Shown: positions 1 through 9,665, counted from the first letter of the stretch. The stretch is DNA of 64,000 nucleotides from Armatimonadota bacterium (GCA_016223145.1 JACRPN010000014.1:248001-312000), one strand, 5' to 3'. The notes: generated from the letters alone by a model not told the origin. A program made the numbers and translations.

Positions 1-1
1 C

Positions 2-286
2 TACCCCCTCAAGGAGCTCGTAGACTATGGCGAGACGATCCCCCTTGGATTGGAGCGAATTCGGCACACGGTTTCGTATTTCGATACGTTGAACCAGGCG
101 ACCCGCTGCAAAGCGCCGACACTCGTGGGGCTCGGTCTCAAGGACCCAGCCGCCAAGCCGAGAGGTGTAGAATCAGCCTTTGACGCTTTGGCGGGGCCGA
201 AGACGCTGATCAAGTACGAAATCGGCCACGACTGGCACCCAGACATGGTTGCGAACAACAGAAATTGGATGCTCGGGAATCTTTGA
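2..286 (+). CDS. Acetyl xylan esterase / cephalosporin-C deacetylase family (AXE1), 3' end only
   Basis: This is the C-terminal part of a gene that enters from the left edge, open from base 2 to the TGA at 284-286. The frame reads RHTVSYFDTLNQATRCKAPT, then VGLGLKDPAAKP and later EIGHDWHP. This matches the end of AXE1-family alpha/beta hydrolases, where the Asp after the GL(K)D turn and the last His complete the Ser-Asp-His triad. Family enzymes remove acetyl groups from sugars or antibiotics. The serine nucleophile and any signal peptide lie outside the window, so substrate and location cannot be judged. A TTG at 50 can be read as a start but lies inside the domain, so I treat the gene as truncated by the window edge. 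Confidence 0.7.
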   Translation, partial: YPLKELVDYGETIPLGLERIRHTVSYFDTLNQATRCKAPTLVGLGLKDPAAKPRGVESAFDALAGPKTLIKYEIGHDWHPDMVANNRNWMLGNL

Positions 287-311
287 GAGGGAAGCGACAT
301 TTTAGGCTATA

Positions 312-400
312 GGCGTTGAGGCGTTGAGGCATTAGGTGCAGGGTGCAGGGTGCAGGGTGGAAGGAACGGAGGGACGGTAGCCGCAGGTTCCGTGCCTGCG
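312..400. repeat. Short tandem repeats followed by a GTAGCCGC-type palindrome
   Basis: GGCGTTGA occurs twice at 312-327. GGGTGCA-type heptamers repeat three times at about 335-357. Bases 377-400 read GTAGCCGCAGG, TTCCGTG, CCTGCG, a hairpin with a CGCAGG/CCTGCG stem. The same element, with CGCCGG/CCGGCG stems, recurs several times around 22.35-22.68 kb in the opposite orientation. It is a dispersed REP-like repeat sitting between two unrelated genes. Confidence 0.6.
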
Positions 401-488
401 ACCGAAGGCAGAAAGGGACACAGGGACAGTGGGACGGTGCGCGGGCTTGGCCATTGCGGCTGGGATCACCGCAGGACAGCTACTTAGG

Positions 489-2384
489 ATGATAAGAAAA
501 GCTCTTTGGATCGGGATATGGCTACTGGCCTTGCTTGCGAGCGCCATCGCGGGCCCGTCGCTCCACGTCAAGTGGTCCGCGAAGATCGAGCCATCGGACC
601 TTCGCGCCGGCGAGAAGGGCCAGGTATTGGTCACCGCCGAGGTAGCACCCGGCTATCACATCTATGCCACCGACGTCAAAGACGCCATCCCCACCAAACT
701 CGCTCTGCAGCCTGGCGGCAACATCGAGGCGGCCGGCGACCCCATCTACCCGCCCAGCAAGAAGTACTTCGACGAGGGCTTTGAAAAGGAGCTCGGCAAG
801 TACGAGGGCAAGGTTCTCTTTGCGGTTCCATTCCGACTCAAGACTGGAGTTACCGGACCGCAGAAGGTCACCGTCACGGTTCGATCCCAAGCCTGCAACG
901 AGAGGGGCTGCGATATGGCTGGGGATGATCCCCAGACCCTCGAATTCACGGTCTCACCCGGCGAGCCAAGGCCCGAGGGCTCGTATGCTCTGACTTCTAT
1001 AGCCTCGACGGGCACGGAAGAGAGCAACACAAATGAAGGCGAACAGGTTACCGACGAATTCGCCAAGCGCGCGGCCGAGGCCAAGAACTCAGGGCTCCTG
1101 CCTTTCATGGCTTTCTCCTTCCTTATGGGCCTTCTGGCGCTGCTGACCCCTTGCGTCTTCCCTATGATCCCCATCACGGTCAGCTTCTTTTCTAAGAAGA
1201 CCGCGGACAGCGAGCGAAAGACCAACTTCGGGGGTGCGCTGGCCTACTGCTTGGGGATCATCAGCACCTTTACCGCCCTCGGCTTGATCATCACCATCGC
1301 GGTCGGTCCCACCGGCATTCAGGGGCTTGCCAACAACGTCTGGGTGAACGCGGCAATCTTCATCGTGTTCGTCGCCCTTGGCCTGAGCCTGTTCGGGATG
1401 TTCGAGATCGCCGTGCCGAGCGGCGTGCTCAACGCGCTCGGGTCAAAAGGAAAGGCAGTCGGCTTTGTGGGCCCGGTGCTGATGGGCCTCACGTTTTCTC
1501 TGACCAGCTTCACGTGTACCGTACCGATCGTCGGCACCATTCTCGCCGGCGCGGCCACGGGCGAGCGGCTGTATCCGATCGTGGGCATGATCGCGTTCAG
1601 CATCGCCTTTGCGCTGCCGTTCTTCTTCTTGGCCCTTTTCCCTTCGCTGATTACGAAGCTGCCCCGCTCCGGCGCGTGGCTCGGGCAGGTCAAGATATTC
1701 ATGGGCTTCTTGGAACTGGCGGCGGCGCTCAAGTTCCTCAGCAACATTGAGCTCGTCTTCGGCCTTGGGTGGCTTACCGAGCCCGTCTTCCTTACGATCT
1801 GGTTCGGGATCGCGCTGGTCGCCGGTCTACAGCTTCTGGGCGTGATTCGACTTGGCCATGAACCAGGCGGAGAGCCGATCGGCTGGATTCGGCGCGGCTT
1901 TGGGGTAGCGATGCTGGCGGCCGCTGTCTGGATGCTCTCAGGCTTGCGTGGTGGCAACCTCGGCGACCTTGCCGCGTTCCTCCCGCCCAACCCCTATCCC
2001 GGCCACAAGTCGTCAAGCATGTCGGACATAGGCTGGAAGTACGACTACAGTTCAGGCCTTGCCGAAGCCAAGAAGCAGGGCAAACCGATGTTCATCGACT
2101 TCACCGGCGTGAACTGCACGAATTGCCGATGGATGGAGAAGAACATGTTCACGCGCAAAGAGGTGCGCGACCTGATCACCTCCTATGTGCCGGTGGAGCT
2201 CTATACCGATCGCGGCACGCCGGAGGACCTTGCCAACCAGAAGCTCATGCAGAAGCTCTCGGGGACGGTCACGCTCCCGGTCTACGTTCTGATGGGCCCA
2301 AACGAGAAGATCATCAAGGTATTCCAGGGTTCGACACGAGATGTGGATGAGTATGTGGCGTTTCTGAAGTCGGCTCAGAAGTAG
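489..2384 (+). CDS. dsbD: Thiol:disulfide interchange protein DsbD
   Basis: Inner-membrane protein that carries reducing power from cytoplasmic thioredoxin to exported proteins. I chose ATG 489 over the upstream GTG 429 because it gives a signal peptide (MIRKALWIGIWLLALLASA) and has AGGA upstream. All three DsbD modules are present in 631 residues. The exported alpha domain (about 25-160) has the Cys pair C136/C141 in CNERGC. The central membrane domain (about 215-490) has C222 in LTPCVFPM and C343 in FTCTVP. The C-terminal thioredoxin fold has C543-x-x-C546 (CTNC). All six relay cysteines are therefore visible. The gene stands alone between a repeat and a convergent peptidase gene. The presence of DsbD implies exported disulfide reduction, for example for the c-type cytochromes encoded in this window. 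Confidence 0.93.
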   Translation: MIRKALWIGIWLLALLASAIAGPSLHVKWSAKIEPSDLRAGEKGQVLVTAEVAPGYHIYATDVKDAIPTKLALQPGGNIEAAGDPIYPPSKKYFDEGFEKELGKYEGKVLFAVPFRLKTGVTGPQKVTVTVRSQACNERGCDMAGDDPQTLEFTVSPGEPRPEGSYALTSIASTGTEESNTNEGEQVTDEFAKRAAEAKNSGLLPFMAFSFLMGLLALLTPCVFPMIPITVSFFSKKTADSERKTNFGGALAYCLGIISTFTALGLIITIAVGPTGIQGLANNVWVNAAIFIVFVALGLSLFGMFEIAVPSGVLNALGSKGKAVGFVGPVLMGLTFSLTSFTCTVPIVGTILAGAATGERLYPIVGMIAFSIAFALPFFFLALFPSLITKLPRSGAWLGQVKIFMGFLELAAALKFLSNIELVFGLGWLTEPVFLTIWFGIALVAGLQLLGVIRLGHEPGGEPIGWIRRGFGVAMLAAAVWMLSGLRGGNLGDLAAFLPPNPYPGHKSSSMSDIGWKYDYSSGLAEAKKQGKPMFIDFTGVNCTNCRWMEKNMFTRKEVRDLITSYVPVELYTDRGTPEDLANQKLMQKLSGTVTLPVYVLMGPNEKIIKVFQGSTRDVDEYVAFLKSAQK

Positions 2385-2484
2385 GCTCTGATTACCTTCA
2401 AAACGGACCAACGTAAGCAAGCCAAGCCTCCACCTCTGAAGAGGCGGAGGCATCAAGCCTGGCGGCATTTAAGGGGTCCGTATT

Positions 2485-4833
2485 TCACTTCCACTCAGGC
2501 GTCGGGACGCCCAATAGCCACCTTACAAAAAAGTCCCTTCGCTTGCGTTCGCCGTAGGCGCCGCCGGAGGTGTGGTCCAGCCCGGGCAGCACCACGAACT
2601 CAAAGTCCTTGTTGGCCTTGATGAGCGCGTCGACCAGGCGGTACGTGCTCTCGGGCGGCACGTTCGTGTCGAGTTCACCCACCATCAGCATCAGCCTGCC
2701 CTGGAGCTTCGCGGCGTTCGTGATGTTCGACTGCTCTTCGTAATGCGGGCCCATCACGCCCATCCACTGCTCATTCCACCATTGCTTGTCCATGCGGTTG
2801 TCGTGGCATCCGCAGCTTGAAACGGCCACCTTGTAGAACTCGGGATGAAAGAGCATGGCCCCGGTGGCGCTTTGCCCCCCAGCGCTCGTGCCGTAGACGC
2901 CCACGCGGCTGATGTCGGCCTGCGGGTACTTCTTCGCGAGCGCCTTCATCCAGAGGATCCGGTCGGCGAATCCCGCGTCGGCGAGGTTCTTGTAGCAGAC
3001 GTCGCGGAACGCCTTGCCCCGGTTGCGCGTTCCCATGCCGTCCATCTGGACCACGATGAAGCCGAGCTCTGCCATGCGCTGCATGCCGTTGACCATGCTG
3101 AACGACTTTGGCGCAAAGCTGTCCTGCGGGCCTGCATAGAGGTTCTCGATGACCGGGTATCGGCGGCTGCGGTTGAACTTGCTTGGGCGATAGACCACGC
3201 CCCAGATGTCCGTCTTGCCGTCCCGTCCCTTGGCGACGAACACTTCGGGCAAAGGCAGCTTGGCTTTGGCCATTTCGCTTGCGTCGGCGCTTTCCAGCTT
3301 GAGAATGAGTTGGCCCGAAGCCCCGCTGCGCAGCTCGTGAACGGGCGCCAGATCCACCCGGGAATAGGTGTCAACGATGTACTTGCGGTTTGGCGACCAC
3401 CTGATGCTGTGGTTGCCGTCCCCTTCGGTCAGGCGCACCAAGCCGGAGCCATCCAGCCCTGCTGTGAACCAGTGGATGAAATAGGGATCCTCACCCACCT
3501 CGCCCGTTGAGGGAGAGGTCGGTGAGGGAACCGAACCGGGCGCGGTGGCCTGCCGCGTGCAGTTCGCCGAGAAGCAGAACCTCCCGCTCGCATCATCAAT
3601 CCAGTCCAAACTGCGTGTGACCCAGCCTGAAGGGGTCAACACGCCTTTGACGGCTCCGCTCGTGCCGTCGAGCCGATAAAGGCGCCCCCAACCGTCGCGC
3701 TCTGAACGGACCAGAAACTCGTTCTGATCGGGTCTGACACGCGAGATCAGCGCGGTGCTGTCCACAAAGGTCTTTTCGCGTTCGTCGAGCAGCGTCTTGT
3801 GCTTGCCGGTGGCCAGGGTGATCTCCTCGATGCGATAGGCCCCGTAGCCCCGCTCATAGAAGTCCACCAGGAAGGACTTTCCGCCATGCCACCAATCGAT
3901 GCTGGGGGGAGAAGCCCAAGGCAGGCCATAGACGAAGAACGGCTCGAGGTCGCTCTTTAGCTCCTTGCCCGTGGACACGTCAAACACGAACGTCTCAAAA
4001 GTGTCGAGCTTGTCGCCGGGAAGATCGTACTGGCGGGTCTTGAGGACCGCTCTGCCCCCGCCGGAAGGTGAGGATTGGATCAGTGCAACCTCCCGATGGT
4101 CGCCAGGAAGCAGCCTGAACGCCGCCAAGTGTGTGGAGTCCGACGCCCAGTTGGCGTAAGCGATCTGATCGGTCTTCGACTCGAAGACAACGCCGCCTCC
4201 GTCGATCTTGGTGACCTTGAGCTTTCCGGCTGCGATCTCGTACTGCAGTTTGCCGTCTGGCGAACGTCTGCCCCTGCCTTGGCCCTGAGGTTGTCCACCA
4301 CCCTGGCCCCGTCCCTGACCTCTTCCTGGTCCTCCCTGCGCAGCCTCGGGCACCTCCGCTTCGGCGAGCGTGTAATCGGCAAAAGTCAGCTTGTATCCCT
4401 TGCCGGAGAACCTGAAGCTGGCCGTGCTTAGGTCGTCGGCCACGGCCAGGCTCTGGAGTTCGAGAGTGTCTGGATCGAGCTTTTTGCCTACCGGCGCCGG
4501 CAACACGCCTGACAGCCGCTTGAGGTCGAAGAGCGGCGACTTCTTGCCTCCGGCGCAATCGACGAGAACGTAGTCGAACCGGCCACCGGCGAGGCGGTTG
4601 ACGTACCACATCTTCTCGCCTTCGTGAAGCCAGTTGGGGGTCAGGGCTTGCTTGTAGACCGTAACGCCACGGCCAATGTCGTTGGCGCGCTGGTAATTTG
4701 CGGCGAGTTCCTTGGCTGAAGGGGCATAGGGGCTAAGTTGTGCCAGGGCAACGGCGCCCTGCGAGGCGATGAGAAGACTGGCCCACACTCCAAGGCCCGC
4801 TGAAGACCGGATTCGATACCGCGTGAGTGACAT
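2485..4833 (-). CDS. S9-family (DPP-IV/prolyl oligopeptidase-like) secreted peptidase
   Basis: 782-residue exported serine peptidase with an N-terminal signal (SLLIASQGAVALA). It has a long beta-propeller part and a C-terminal alpha/beta-hydrolase domain. The catalytic triad is readable: Ser about 650 in VGVYGTSAGGQS, Asp about 722 in GELDTNVPPES, His about 754 in LPGLDHTSGG. These match dipeptidyl-peptidase IV relatives, which cut dipeptides from peptide N-termini. Two oddities are seen. Residues about 170-190 are almost only Gly, Arg and Gln. Residues about 435-448 (PSPTSPSTGEVGE) are encoded by a near-perfect DNA palindrome that looks inserted into a propeller loop. It is convergent with dsbD and followed upstream by another gene on the same strand. 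Exact specificity is not readable. Confidence 0.9.
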   Translation of the reverse strand: MSLTRYRIRSSAGLGVWASLLIASQGAVALAQLSPYAPSAKELAANYQRANDIGRGVTVYKQALTPNWLHEGEKMWYVNRLAGGRFDYVLVDCAGGKKSPLFDLKRLSGVLPAPVGKKLDPDTLELQSLAVADDLSTASFRFSGKGYKLTFADYTLAEAEVPEAAQGGPGRGQGRGQGGGQPQGQGRGRRSPDGKLQYEIAAGKLKVTKIDGGGVVFESKTDQIAYANWASDSTHLAAFRLLPGDHREVALIQSSPSGGGRAVLKTRQYDLPGDKLDTFETFVFDVSTGKELKSDLEPFFVYGLPWASPPSIDWWHGGKSFLVDFYERGYGAYRIEEITLATGKHKTLLDEREKTFVDSTALISRVRPDQNEFLVRSERDGWGRLYRLDGTSGAVKGVLTPSGWVTRSLDWIDDASGRFCFSANCTRQATAPGSVPSPTSPSTGEVGEDPYFIHWFTAGLDGSGLVRLTEGDGNHSIRWSPNRKYIVDTYSRVDLAPVHELRSGASGQLILKLESADASEMAKAKLPLPEVFVAKGRDGKTDIWGVVYRPSKFNRSRRYPVIENLYAGPQDSFAPKSFSMVNGMQRMAELGFIVVQMDGMGTRNRGKAFRDVCYKNLADAGFADRILWMKALAKKYPQADISRVGVYGTSAGGQSATGAMLFHPEFYKVAVSSCGCHDNRMDKQWWNEQWMGVMGPHYEEQSNITNAAKLQGRLMLMVGELDTNVPPESTYRLVDALIKANKDFEFVVLPGLDHTSGGAYGERKRRDFFVRWLLGVPTPEWK
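3489..3527. repeat. Palindromic element inside the S9 peptidase gene
   Basis: CCTCACCCACCTC at 3489-3501 is complementary at 12 of 13 positions to GAGGTCGGTGAGG at 3515-3527, with a 13-base loop. It lies in frame inside the coding sequence and encodes a Pro/Ser/Thr/Gly stretch. Confidence 0.6.
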
Positions 4834-4878
4834 GGATGCAGGATAGCTTCGAGCCGGGTGTTCGATGGTCCTGCACGG

Positions 4879-7059
4879 CTACTTGGGCGGCGGTGGTTTG
4901 GCCTTGCCCCACGGAGAATCACCGAGAGCTTTCTTGGCCTCGTCGTAGGCTCGCCTGATATTCTGCGGCAGGTTTTCTTGGGTTGTTTCGTGGGCGTTCC
5001 GGACGAGCGATGTCTCGGTCGAATGCAGGGCGGCATCAATGTCTTCAATCAAATGAAGCTTCAGTACGAGGCTTCGCTGGCTGGCGGGTGTGTAGCCGAC
5101 GATCACGCGCCTTGGGCGGGGTTCGCCGCCGCCAATGCCCTCGGGGAACTGCTCCAGGAACGCCATCGAATAGGCACTCATGATGAGGCGATAGCCGCTT
5201 TCGGTTCGCGCAACCACCGCGGGGGTGCGCTTCACTTCTAGGCTCACGGTTGCCCCGGCGGGCAGACCCGTTGGGAAGAGCTCGGTGGGCTCGGTTTCGA
5301 GGGGAGGAAAGCCCGGGAGCCCGCCGGGCCGTTCCGAGCGCATCGGCTTGCCGATAGACGCCTGCTCGCGAAGGCGGTTGATGTCGAACTCGCCGAAGGT
5401 CCATCGTTGGACGCGCGCTCGAAGCTCTGGTGGAAGGGCCGATACCTTCACCGGGCCGCTTTCCAGAGCGCTCCAGAGGCTAGGGTTGAGCTTGACGAGG
5501 AAGGGAAGCGCAGGGTTGTACATCAAGCTCGCCGCCGACTTGTCGCTGGCTGGATCAGCGTTCTCGATGATCATCGTGTCGAGCGAGCCGAAGGTCGGTT
5601 GGCGGGTACAGGTGGCGATGTAGGCGGCTGCATCCTCCAGCGAGAGAGCCCCTGTGCGACGGATAGCCTGCACTAGGGTCCTCAGGGCGGCCCGGCTGAA
5701 GCGGTCCTTGCGGGCGATCGCCGGGAGGAACGGTTTGACAACAAGCCACTCGCCGTCGGAGACCTGCGCGCTGGGCATCCGGGAGCCCACAGGCAGCATG
5801 CTCTGCTGCAAGTACTCGATCAGGTCGCTGTCGGTGTTGATCGTCTTTCGGCGTAGGGCTTCCAGAATCCACGGGACGGCAGCGTCCGAGAGCGTGGCGA
5901 TCAGGGGCTTGCCCTTGTTAGAGGCCACTTGCCGGAGCAGGGAGCCGGCGATGACCCCGACAGGGTCATCCTTCACCGGGTCTGCGAGGACGGTGAGGAC
6001 GTCTTGACTGGGGCCCTTGCCAGAGGCCTCCGCATGGGACATGCCGGCGGACACCGGTACCAAGGATCCATCTGCTAGCTTGATCGTCGTGCCACTGGCC
6101 CAGGCATAGCCCAAGTTGCCCCGAAGCTCGACGTACGTCTTGACGGCGTGGCTCAGGGCAAGGGGTTTGCCCTCGCCGCTCGTCTTGGCGGAGAACCGAA
6201 GGCCGTAGGCAGGGAAGAAGCCGCTCCCCTGAAGAACGCTCCTGCCCTTGGCATCAACCGTCGTGACGTCGTAGGAAAGCTGAAGGACGCCAAAGCGCTT
6301 GATACCGACGATGGTCTTGCCATAGCCGGCTGCCAGCGAACCTGGGCCCGTCAAGGGAAGGCCACCGTAGTTGACGGACTGCTTTTTGGGGTTTCCAAGA
6401 GCTCTCTTGGCGGCTTCCATAAGGCCGATGCTCTGCTTCAGCTCGGCCACCAGCCCTCCGCTCCCCTTCGGATATGGGCGCTGCATGGGGGTCTGGGAGT
6501 CGGCAAACACGATGCGCTCGCCCACCTCCAGCTTGGCGATGGAAGCGGGCCCTGCCTTCTCAAGGAGTCCGATCGCGAATCGATAGGCGGGGTTGTCGAT
6601 GGTGACCCGAGCCAACTCCTTGGTGGTGTCTTCGTCGGACATGTCCACCCAGCGGTACCGATCTACGGCCAATGCGGCGCGCTTGGCGTCGAGGCCCGAG
6701 AACTTGTCCGATTCCGCCTTTAGGGCGGTGAAGAGTTCTACGAAGAAGGCGGTGACCTTGGCGGCATCTTCGGCTTCCTGAGTCCTCTTGAGGCTCGGGG
6801 GTTGACTGAGGACGCGCTCTCCCTTGGGGTTGGTGGTCCACTGGCCTCCGGCGACGTCGGCGATCTTCTGGAGGACGGTTTCCAGCGGTTGGTTCGTGAA
6901 CTGGACGATGATCGGTTCCTGGGCGATCGCTCCGTCACAGATCAATTTAGCGCCTGACTGCTGCGAGAGGTTGGAGAGCAGGGCATCGACGCGAATGGAG
7001 TCGGCCTGGACGCTGACCGTTGGCGCTGTGAGCAAAAAGAGAAGGGATGCGAGCACCAT
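4879..7059 (-). CDS. Secreted protein with N-terminal secretin/TonB short-domain-like region
   Basis: 726 residues with a signal peptide (MVLASLLFLLTAPTVSVQA). After it, about residues 20-90 read like an STN-type domain (IRVDALLSNLSQQSGAKLIC, then PLETVLQKIADVAGGQW). This is the small fold found before secretins and TonB receptors and in other exported proteins. The remaining 600 residues contain no motif I recognise and no membrane segment. There is no secretin-type beta domain at the C-terminus, which ends WGKAKPPPPK. It is transcribed in the same direction as the S9 peptidase, with 45 nt between them, so co-transcription is possible. I would call it a hypothetical exported protein; the STN assignment is tentative. 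Confidence 0.6.
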   Translation of the reverse strand: MVLASLLFLLTAPTVSVQADSIRVDALLSNLSQQSGAKLICDGAIAQEPIIVQFTNQPLETVLQKIADVAGGQWTTNPKGERVLSQPPSLKRTQEAEDAAKVTAFFVELFTALKAESDKFSGLDAKRAALAVDRYRWVDMSDEDTTKELARVTIDNPAYRFAIGLLEKAGPASIAKLEVGERIVFADSQTPMQRPYPKGSGGLVAELKQSIGLMEAAKRALGNPKKQSVNYGGLPLTGPGSLAAGYGKTIVGIKRFGVLQLSYDVTTVDAKGRSVLQGSGFFPAYGLRFSAKTSGEGKPLALSHAVKTYVELRGNLGYAWASGTTIKLADGSLVPVSAGMSHAEASGKGPSQDVLTVLADPVKDDPVGVIAGSLLRQVASNKGKPLIATLSDAAVPWILEALRRKTINTDSDLIEYLQQSMLPVGSRMPSAQVSDGEWLVVKPFLPAIARKDRFSRAALRTLVQAIRRTGALSLEDAAAYIATCTRQPTFGSLDTMIIENADPASDKSAASLMYNPALPFLVKLNPSLWSALESGPVKVSALPPELRARVQRWTFGEFDINRLREQASIGKPMRSERPGGLPGFPPLETEPTELFPTGLPAGATVSLEVKRTPAVVARTESGYRLIMSAYSMAFLEQFPEGIGGGEPRPRRVIVGYTPASQRSLVLKLHLIEDIDAALHSTETSLVRNAHETTQENLPQNIRRAYDEAKKALGDSPWGKAKPPPPK

Positions 7060-7253
7060 AGCCTGATCTTAACCCAGTGTTCGGCCCTGAACCTTGCCAT
7101 TTTCAGAAGGAATGATGGGAGGGGGAAATGTGGGTCGGATTTGGGCCATTAGGACCCGGGAGGCGCCGCTCCAAGCTGCTTGTGCATGAATGCCCTGCGC
7201 TATGGGCGGGGTGAACCCCGCCCTCTGTCCTCGGCCCTTCTCCCTTCGCCTCC

Positions 7254-9437
7254 CTAATTCCTCAGCGGCTTGCTTGTCTCCAGCATGTGCTTGATGCGGG
7301 CGTGGGTCAGCCCCGACTTGCAGAGCTCGACAAACACCTTGCGCTCCATCGCCAATGCGTCCTCAAAGGACCCAGGCTTGGAGAACACCTGCCGGACCTT
7401 GTCGCCGATCAGGCCGTCGTGGTCGGTAAGGAGGCCCTTGGATTTAAGCTCGTCCAGCTTGGAGTCGACTATGCCCGAAAGGGGCGCCAGACCTTCCCGC
7501 CAGGCGCTCGCGCCGCCCGCCTCGATCTGAAGCGCGGCATGTTTGGCCTCGGCGAGCAATCGGTCGCCGAGGTAGCAGGTATGGTCAGTGGGACTCAGAT
7601 AGCCCAGCTTCCGAGCTTGGTCCGCGTTTTCGGCGACCGTTCCGAGCGCCAGCGCGCCGGCCATATCGGCAAGCGCCTTTGCGCCACCTGTCTGCGCGCT
7701 CACCCGCATCCGGCAAGTCCCCGCCCCGCCCGGGATCAATCCCACCTTGGCCTCTGGGAAGCCCACCTTGGCCTCAGCGTCGGCGACGATCGCGCAGCAC
7801 CCCAAAGCGAGCTCGAACCCGCCGCCCAAGCCAAATCCAGACACCGCGGCCACGCTGGGGACTTCGCCAAGCCGCACGGAGAGCTTCTGCAAACTGGCAA
7901 GCGCCGTGTCGATGCCTTCCCAGTCCTGATCCTCGATGCGCTTATCGAAGAACGTGAGGTCAAACCCGACCGAGAAGTTCCTCGATTCGCTAGTCAGCAC
8001 GAAGCGCCTGAGCGAGTCGGTTTCCAGCAGCGCGAGGAGTTCGCCAACGAGTTGCGGCGTGACCACACCTTGCTTCGTGGTGGTCGCCACGCACTGCACG
8101 CCGTCGCCAAGGTCGCGGACGTTGAAGGTCTCGTTTTTCGAGGTGATCGGGAAGTCCTTGACGGTCCGGTATTGAGGCTCGCTCGGCAGCGAAATGTAGG
8201 CGCCGCCAAACTCCCGCTGCTTGCCGGCGTCAAAGTAGGGTTTGGGGTCTACGCCGATGGCCTCATGCCCGATCGCGTCCATCATCTGGAATGGGCCGAT
8301 CTCCCACCCAAAGCCCCATTGCATGACCCGGTCAAAGTCGAGACAGGAGTGGCTTATCTCTTCTTTCAGCTTGTCGGCGTATTGCAGAGCCGGCACCAGG
8401 TACTCGCGGAGGAAGTCTCCGACCTCGTCGCCAAGCTTGAGGGCTTTTGAGACACGCTCCCCAATGGGCAGCCTCTCCAACTCTCTTAGGGAGGGAAGGG
8501 AAGCGTCGAGCAACTGGCGGTAGGCGTGAGTCTGCAGGTCAAAGGCGAGCAGCTCTTTGCCCTCCTTGCGATAATAGCCCTGGCCCGATTTCGATCCGAT
8601 CCAACCTTTATCCAGGAGAAACTGCGTGCTCGCGGGCAACCGGAGTTGCTCGCGGCCGGGATCGTTCGGGCATCGGTCGAGGAGGTTCTGCGCGATGTCG
8701 CGCATGATGTCAAGCCCGACCAGGTCGTTCAGCCGGAAGCTGGCGCTGCGGGGCCGCCCGAGGAACGGCCCGGTGATCGCGTCCACCTTCTCGATCGATA
8801 GTTGCAGCTTCTCGGCCACGTGGACGGTGTGGATCATGTTCCACATACCGTAGCGGTTGGAAATGAACCCTGGCGTGTCCTTGGCGACCACCACCCGCCG
8901 GGCAACCCGATCCTCGAGGAACTGGCTCATCACCTTGACGGCTTCGGGGTCGGTATCGGGAGTCGGAATGAGTTCCAAGAGCTTCAAGTAGCGAGGCGGA
9001 TTGAAGAAGTGCGTGCCCATGAACCGCTTTCGAAAGCTCTCCGAGCGTCCTTCGGCAAGGAGCCCGATTTGAAGGCCGCTGGTGTTGGTGGTCAGCATCG
9101 CACCGGGCTTGACGATCGGATCGAGCTTCTCAAAAAGCGCCTTCTTGATGTCCATCTTCTCGACGATGGCTTCACAAACCCAATCGGCTTCGGCGATCAG
9201 CTGGAAGTCGTTCTCCATCGAAAGGAGCTTGACTTTGCTCGCCGTCTCAGGCACGAAGAAGTGGGGGGGGCGTGCCGATCTGGCGGCGTCAAACTGGCTT
9301 GAGACGGTTTGAGGGGTCAGGTCGAAAAGGGAAACGTCGAATCCGAGGTTGGCAAGGTGGGCGGCGATCCCGCTTCCCATGGTGCCCGCGCCGAGAACGC
9401 ACACCTTCTCCGCGCTGAGCCAGTGGCTGGTAGACAT
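7254..9437 (-). CDS. fadN: 3-hydroxyacyl-CoA dehydrogenase / enoyl-CoA hydratase fusion (FadN domain order)
   Basis: 727-residue fused beta-oxidation enzyme that hydrates trans-2-enoyl-CoA and oxidises the 3-hydroxyacyl-CoA with NAD. The NAD-binding dehydrogenase comes first (VCVLGAGTMGSGIAAHLANL, a GxGxxG fold at residues 10-30). The dehydrogenase C-terminal domains follow, with TPGFISNRYG and LNDLVGLD. The crotonase-type hydratase lies at about 450-650, with an oxyanion-hole segment GFGLGGGFELALG and the catalytic-side motif FPEAKVGLIPGGAGT. This order is the reverse of E. coli FadB and matches Bacillus FadN. An acyl-CoA dehydrogenase lies 2.2 kb away at 11676-12791. The thiolase is not in the window. 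The protein should be cytoplasmic. Confidence 0.88.
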   Translation of the reverse strand: MSTSHWLSAEKVCVLGAGTMGSGIAAHLANLGFDVSLFDLTPQTVSSQFDAARSARPPHFFVPETASKVKLLSMENDFQLIAEADWVCEAIVEKMDIKKALFEKLDPIVKPGAMLTTNTSGLQIGLLAEGRSESFRKRFMGTHFFNPPRYLKLLELIPTPDTDPEAVKVMSQFLEDRVARRVVVAKDTPGFISNRYGMWNMIHTVHVAEKLQLSIEKVDAITGPFLGRPRSASFRLNDLVGLDIMRDIAQNLLDRCPNDPGREQLRLPASTQFLLDKGWIGSKSGQGYYRKEGKELLAFDLQTHAYRQLLDASLPSLRELERLPIGERVSKALKLGDEVGDFLREYLVPALQYADKLKEEISHSCLDFDRVMQWGFGWEIGPFQMMDAIGHEAIGVDPKPYFDAGKQREFGGAYISLPSEPQYRTVKDFPITSKNETFNVRDLGDGVQCVATTTKQGVVTPQLVGELLALLETDSLRRFVLTSESRNFSVGFDLTFFDKRIEDQDWEGIDTALASLQKLSVRLGEVPSVAAVSGFGLGGGFELALGCCAIVADAEAKVGFPEAKVGLIPGGAGTCRMRVSAQTGGAKALADMAGALALGTVAENADQARKLGYLSPTDHTCYLGDRLLAEAKHAALQIEAGGASAWREGLAPLSGIVDSKLDELKSKGLLTDHDGLIGDKVRQVFSKPGSFEDALAMERKVFVELCKSGLTHARIKHMLETSKPLRN

Positions 9438-9576
9438 TGGATCATGTGTACCCTAGGCAAACCTTGGCGGGCTTGAGCATCGGCGACGGGCGATTGCCCG
9501 GAATTTGGTGCGAGTCGGATGAAACCTCAGGGGCGCAGGCTTCGTCAGAATCGTCGGAGCGTGGCGACCCTTGAGT

Positions 9577-9605
9577 TTGGGATAACCGCGCCGACTAGAT
9601 ATACT
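9577..9605 (+). promoter_or_regulatory. Candidate sigma-70-type promoter of the infC operon
   Basis: TTGGGA at 9577-9582 and TATACT at 9600-9605 are separated by 17 bp. They lie about 60 nt before the infC leader. No other promoter-like pair was seen in the 200-bp gap between the divergent fadN-like gene and infC. Confidence 0.45.
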
Positions 9606-9665
9606 GTAGAGCGTATGCAGAAAAAGAACGAATACAACCGGGGTGAGCAGCGATAGGGAGGCCAC

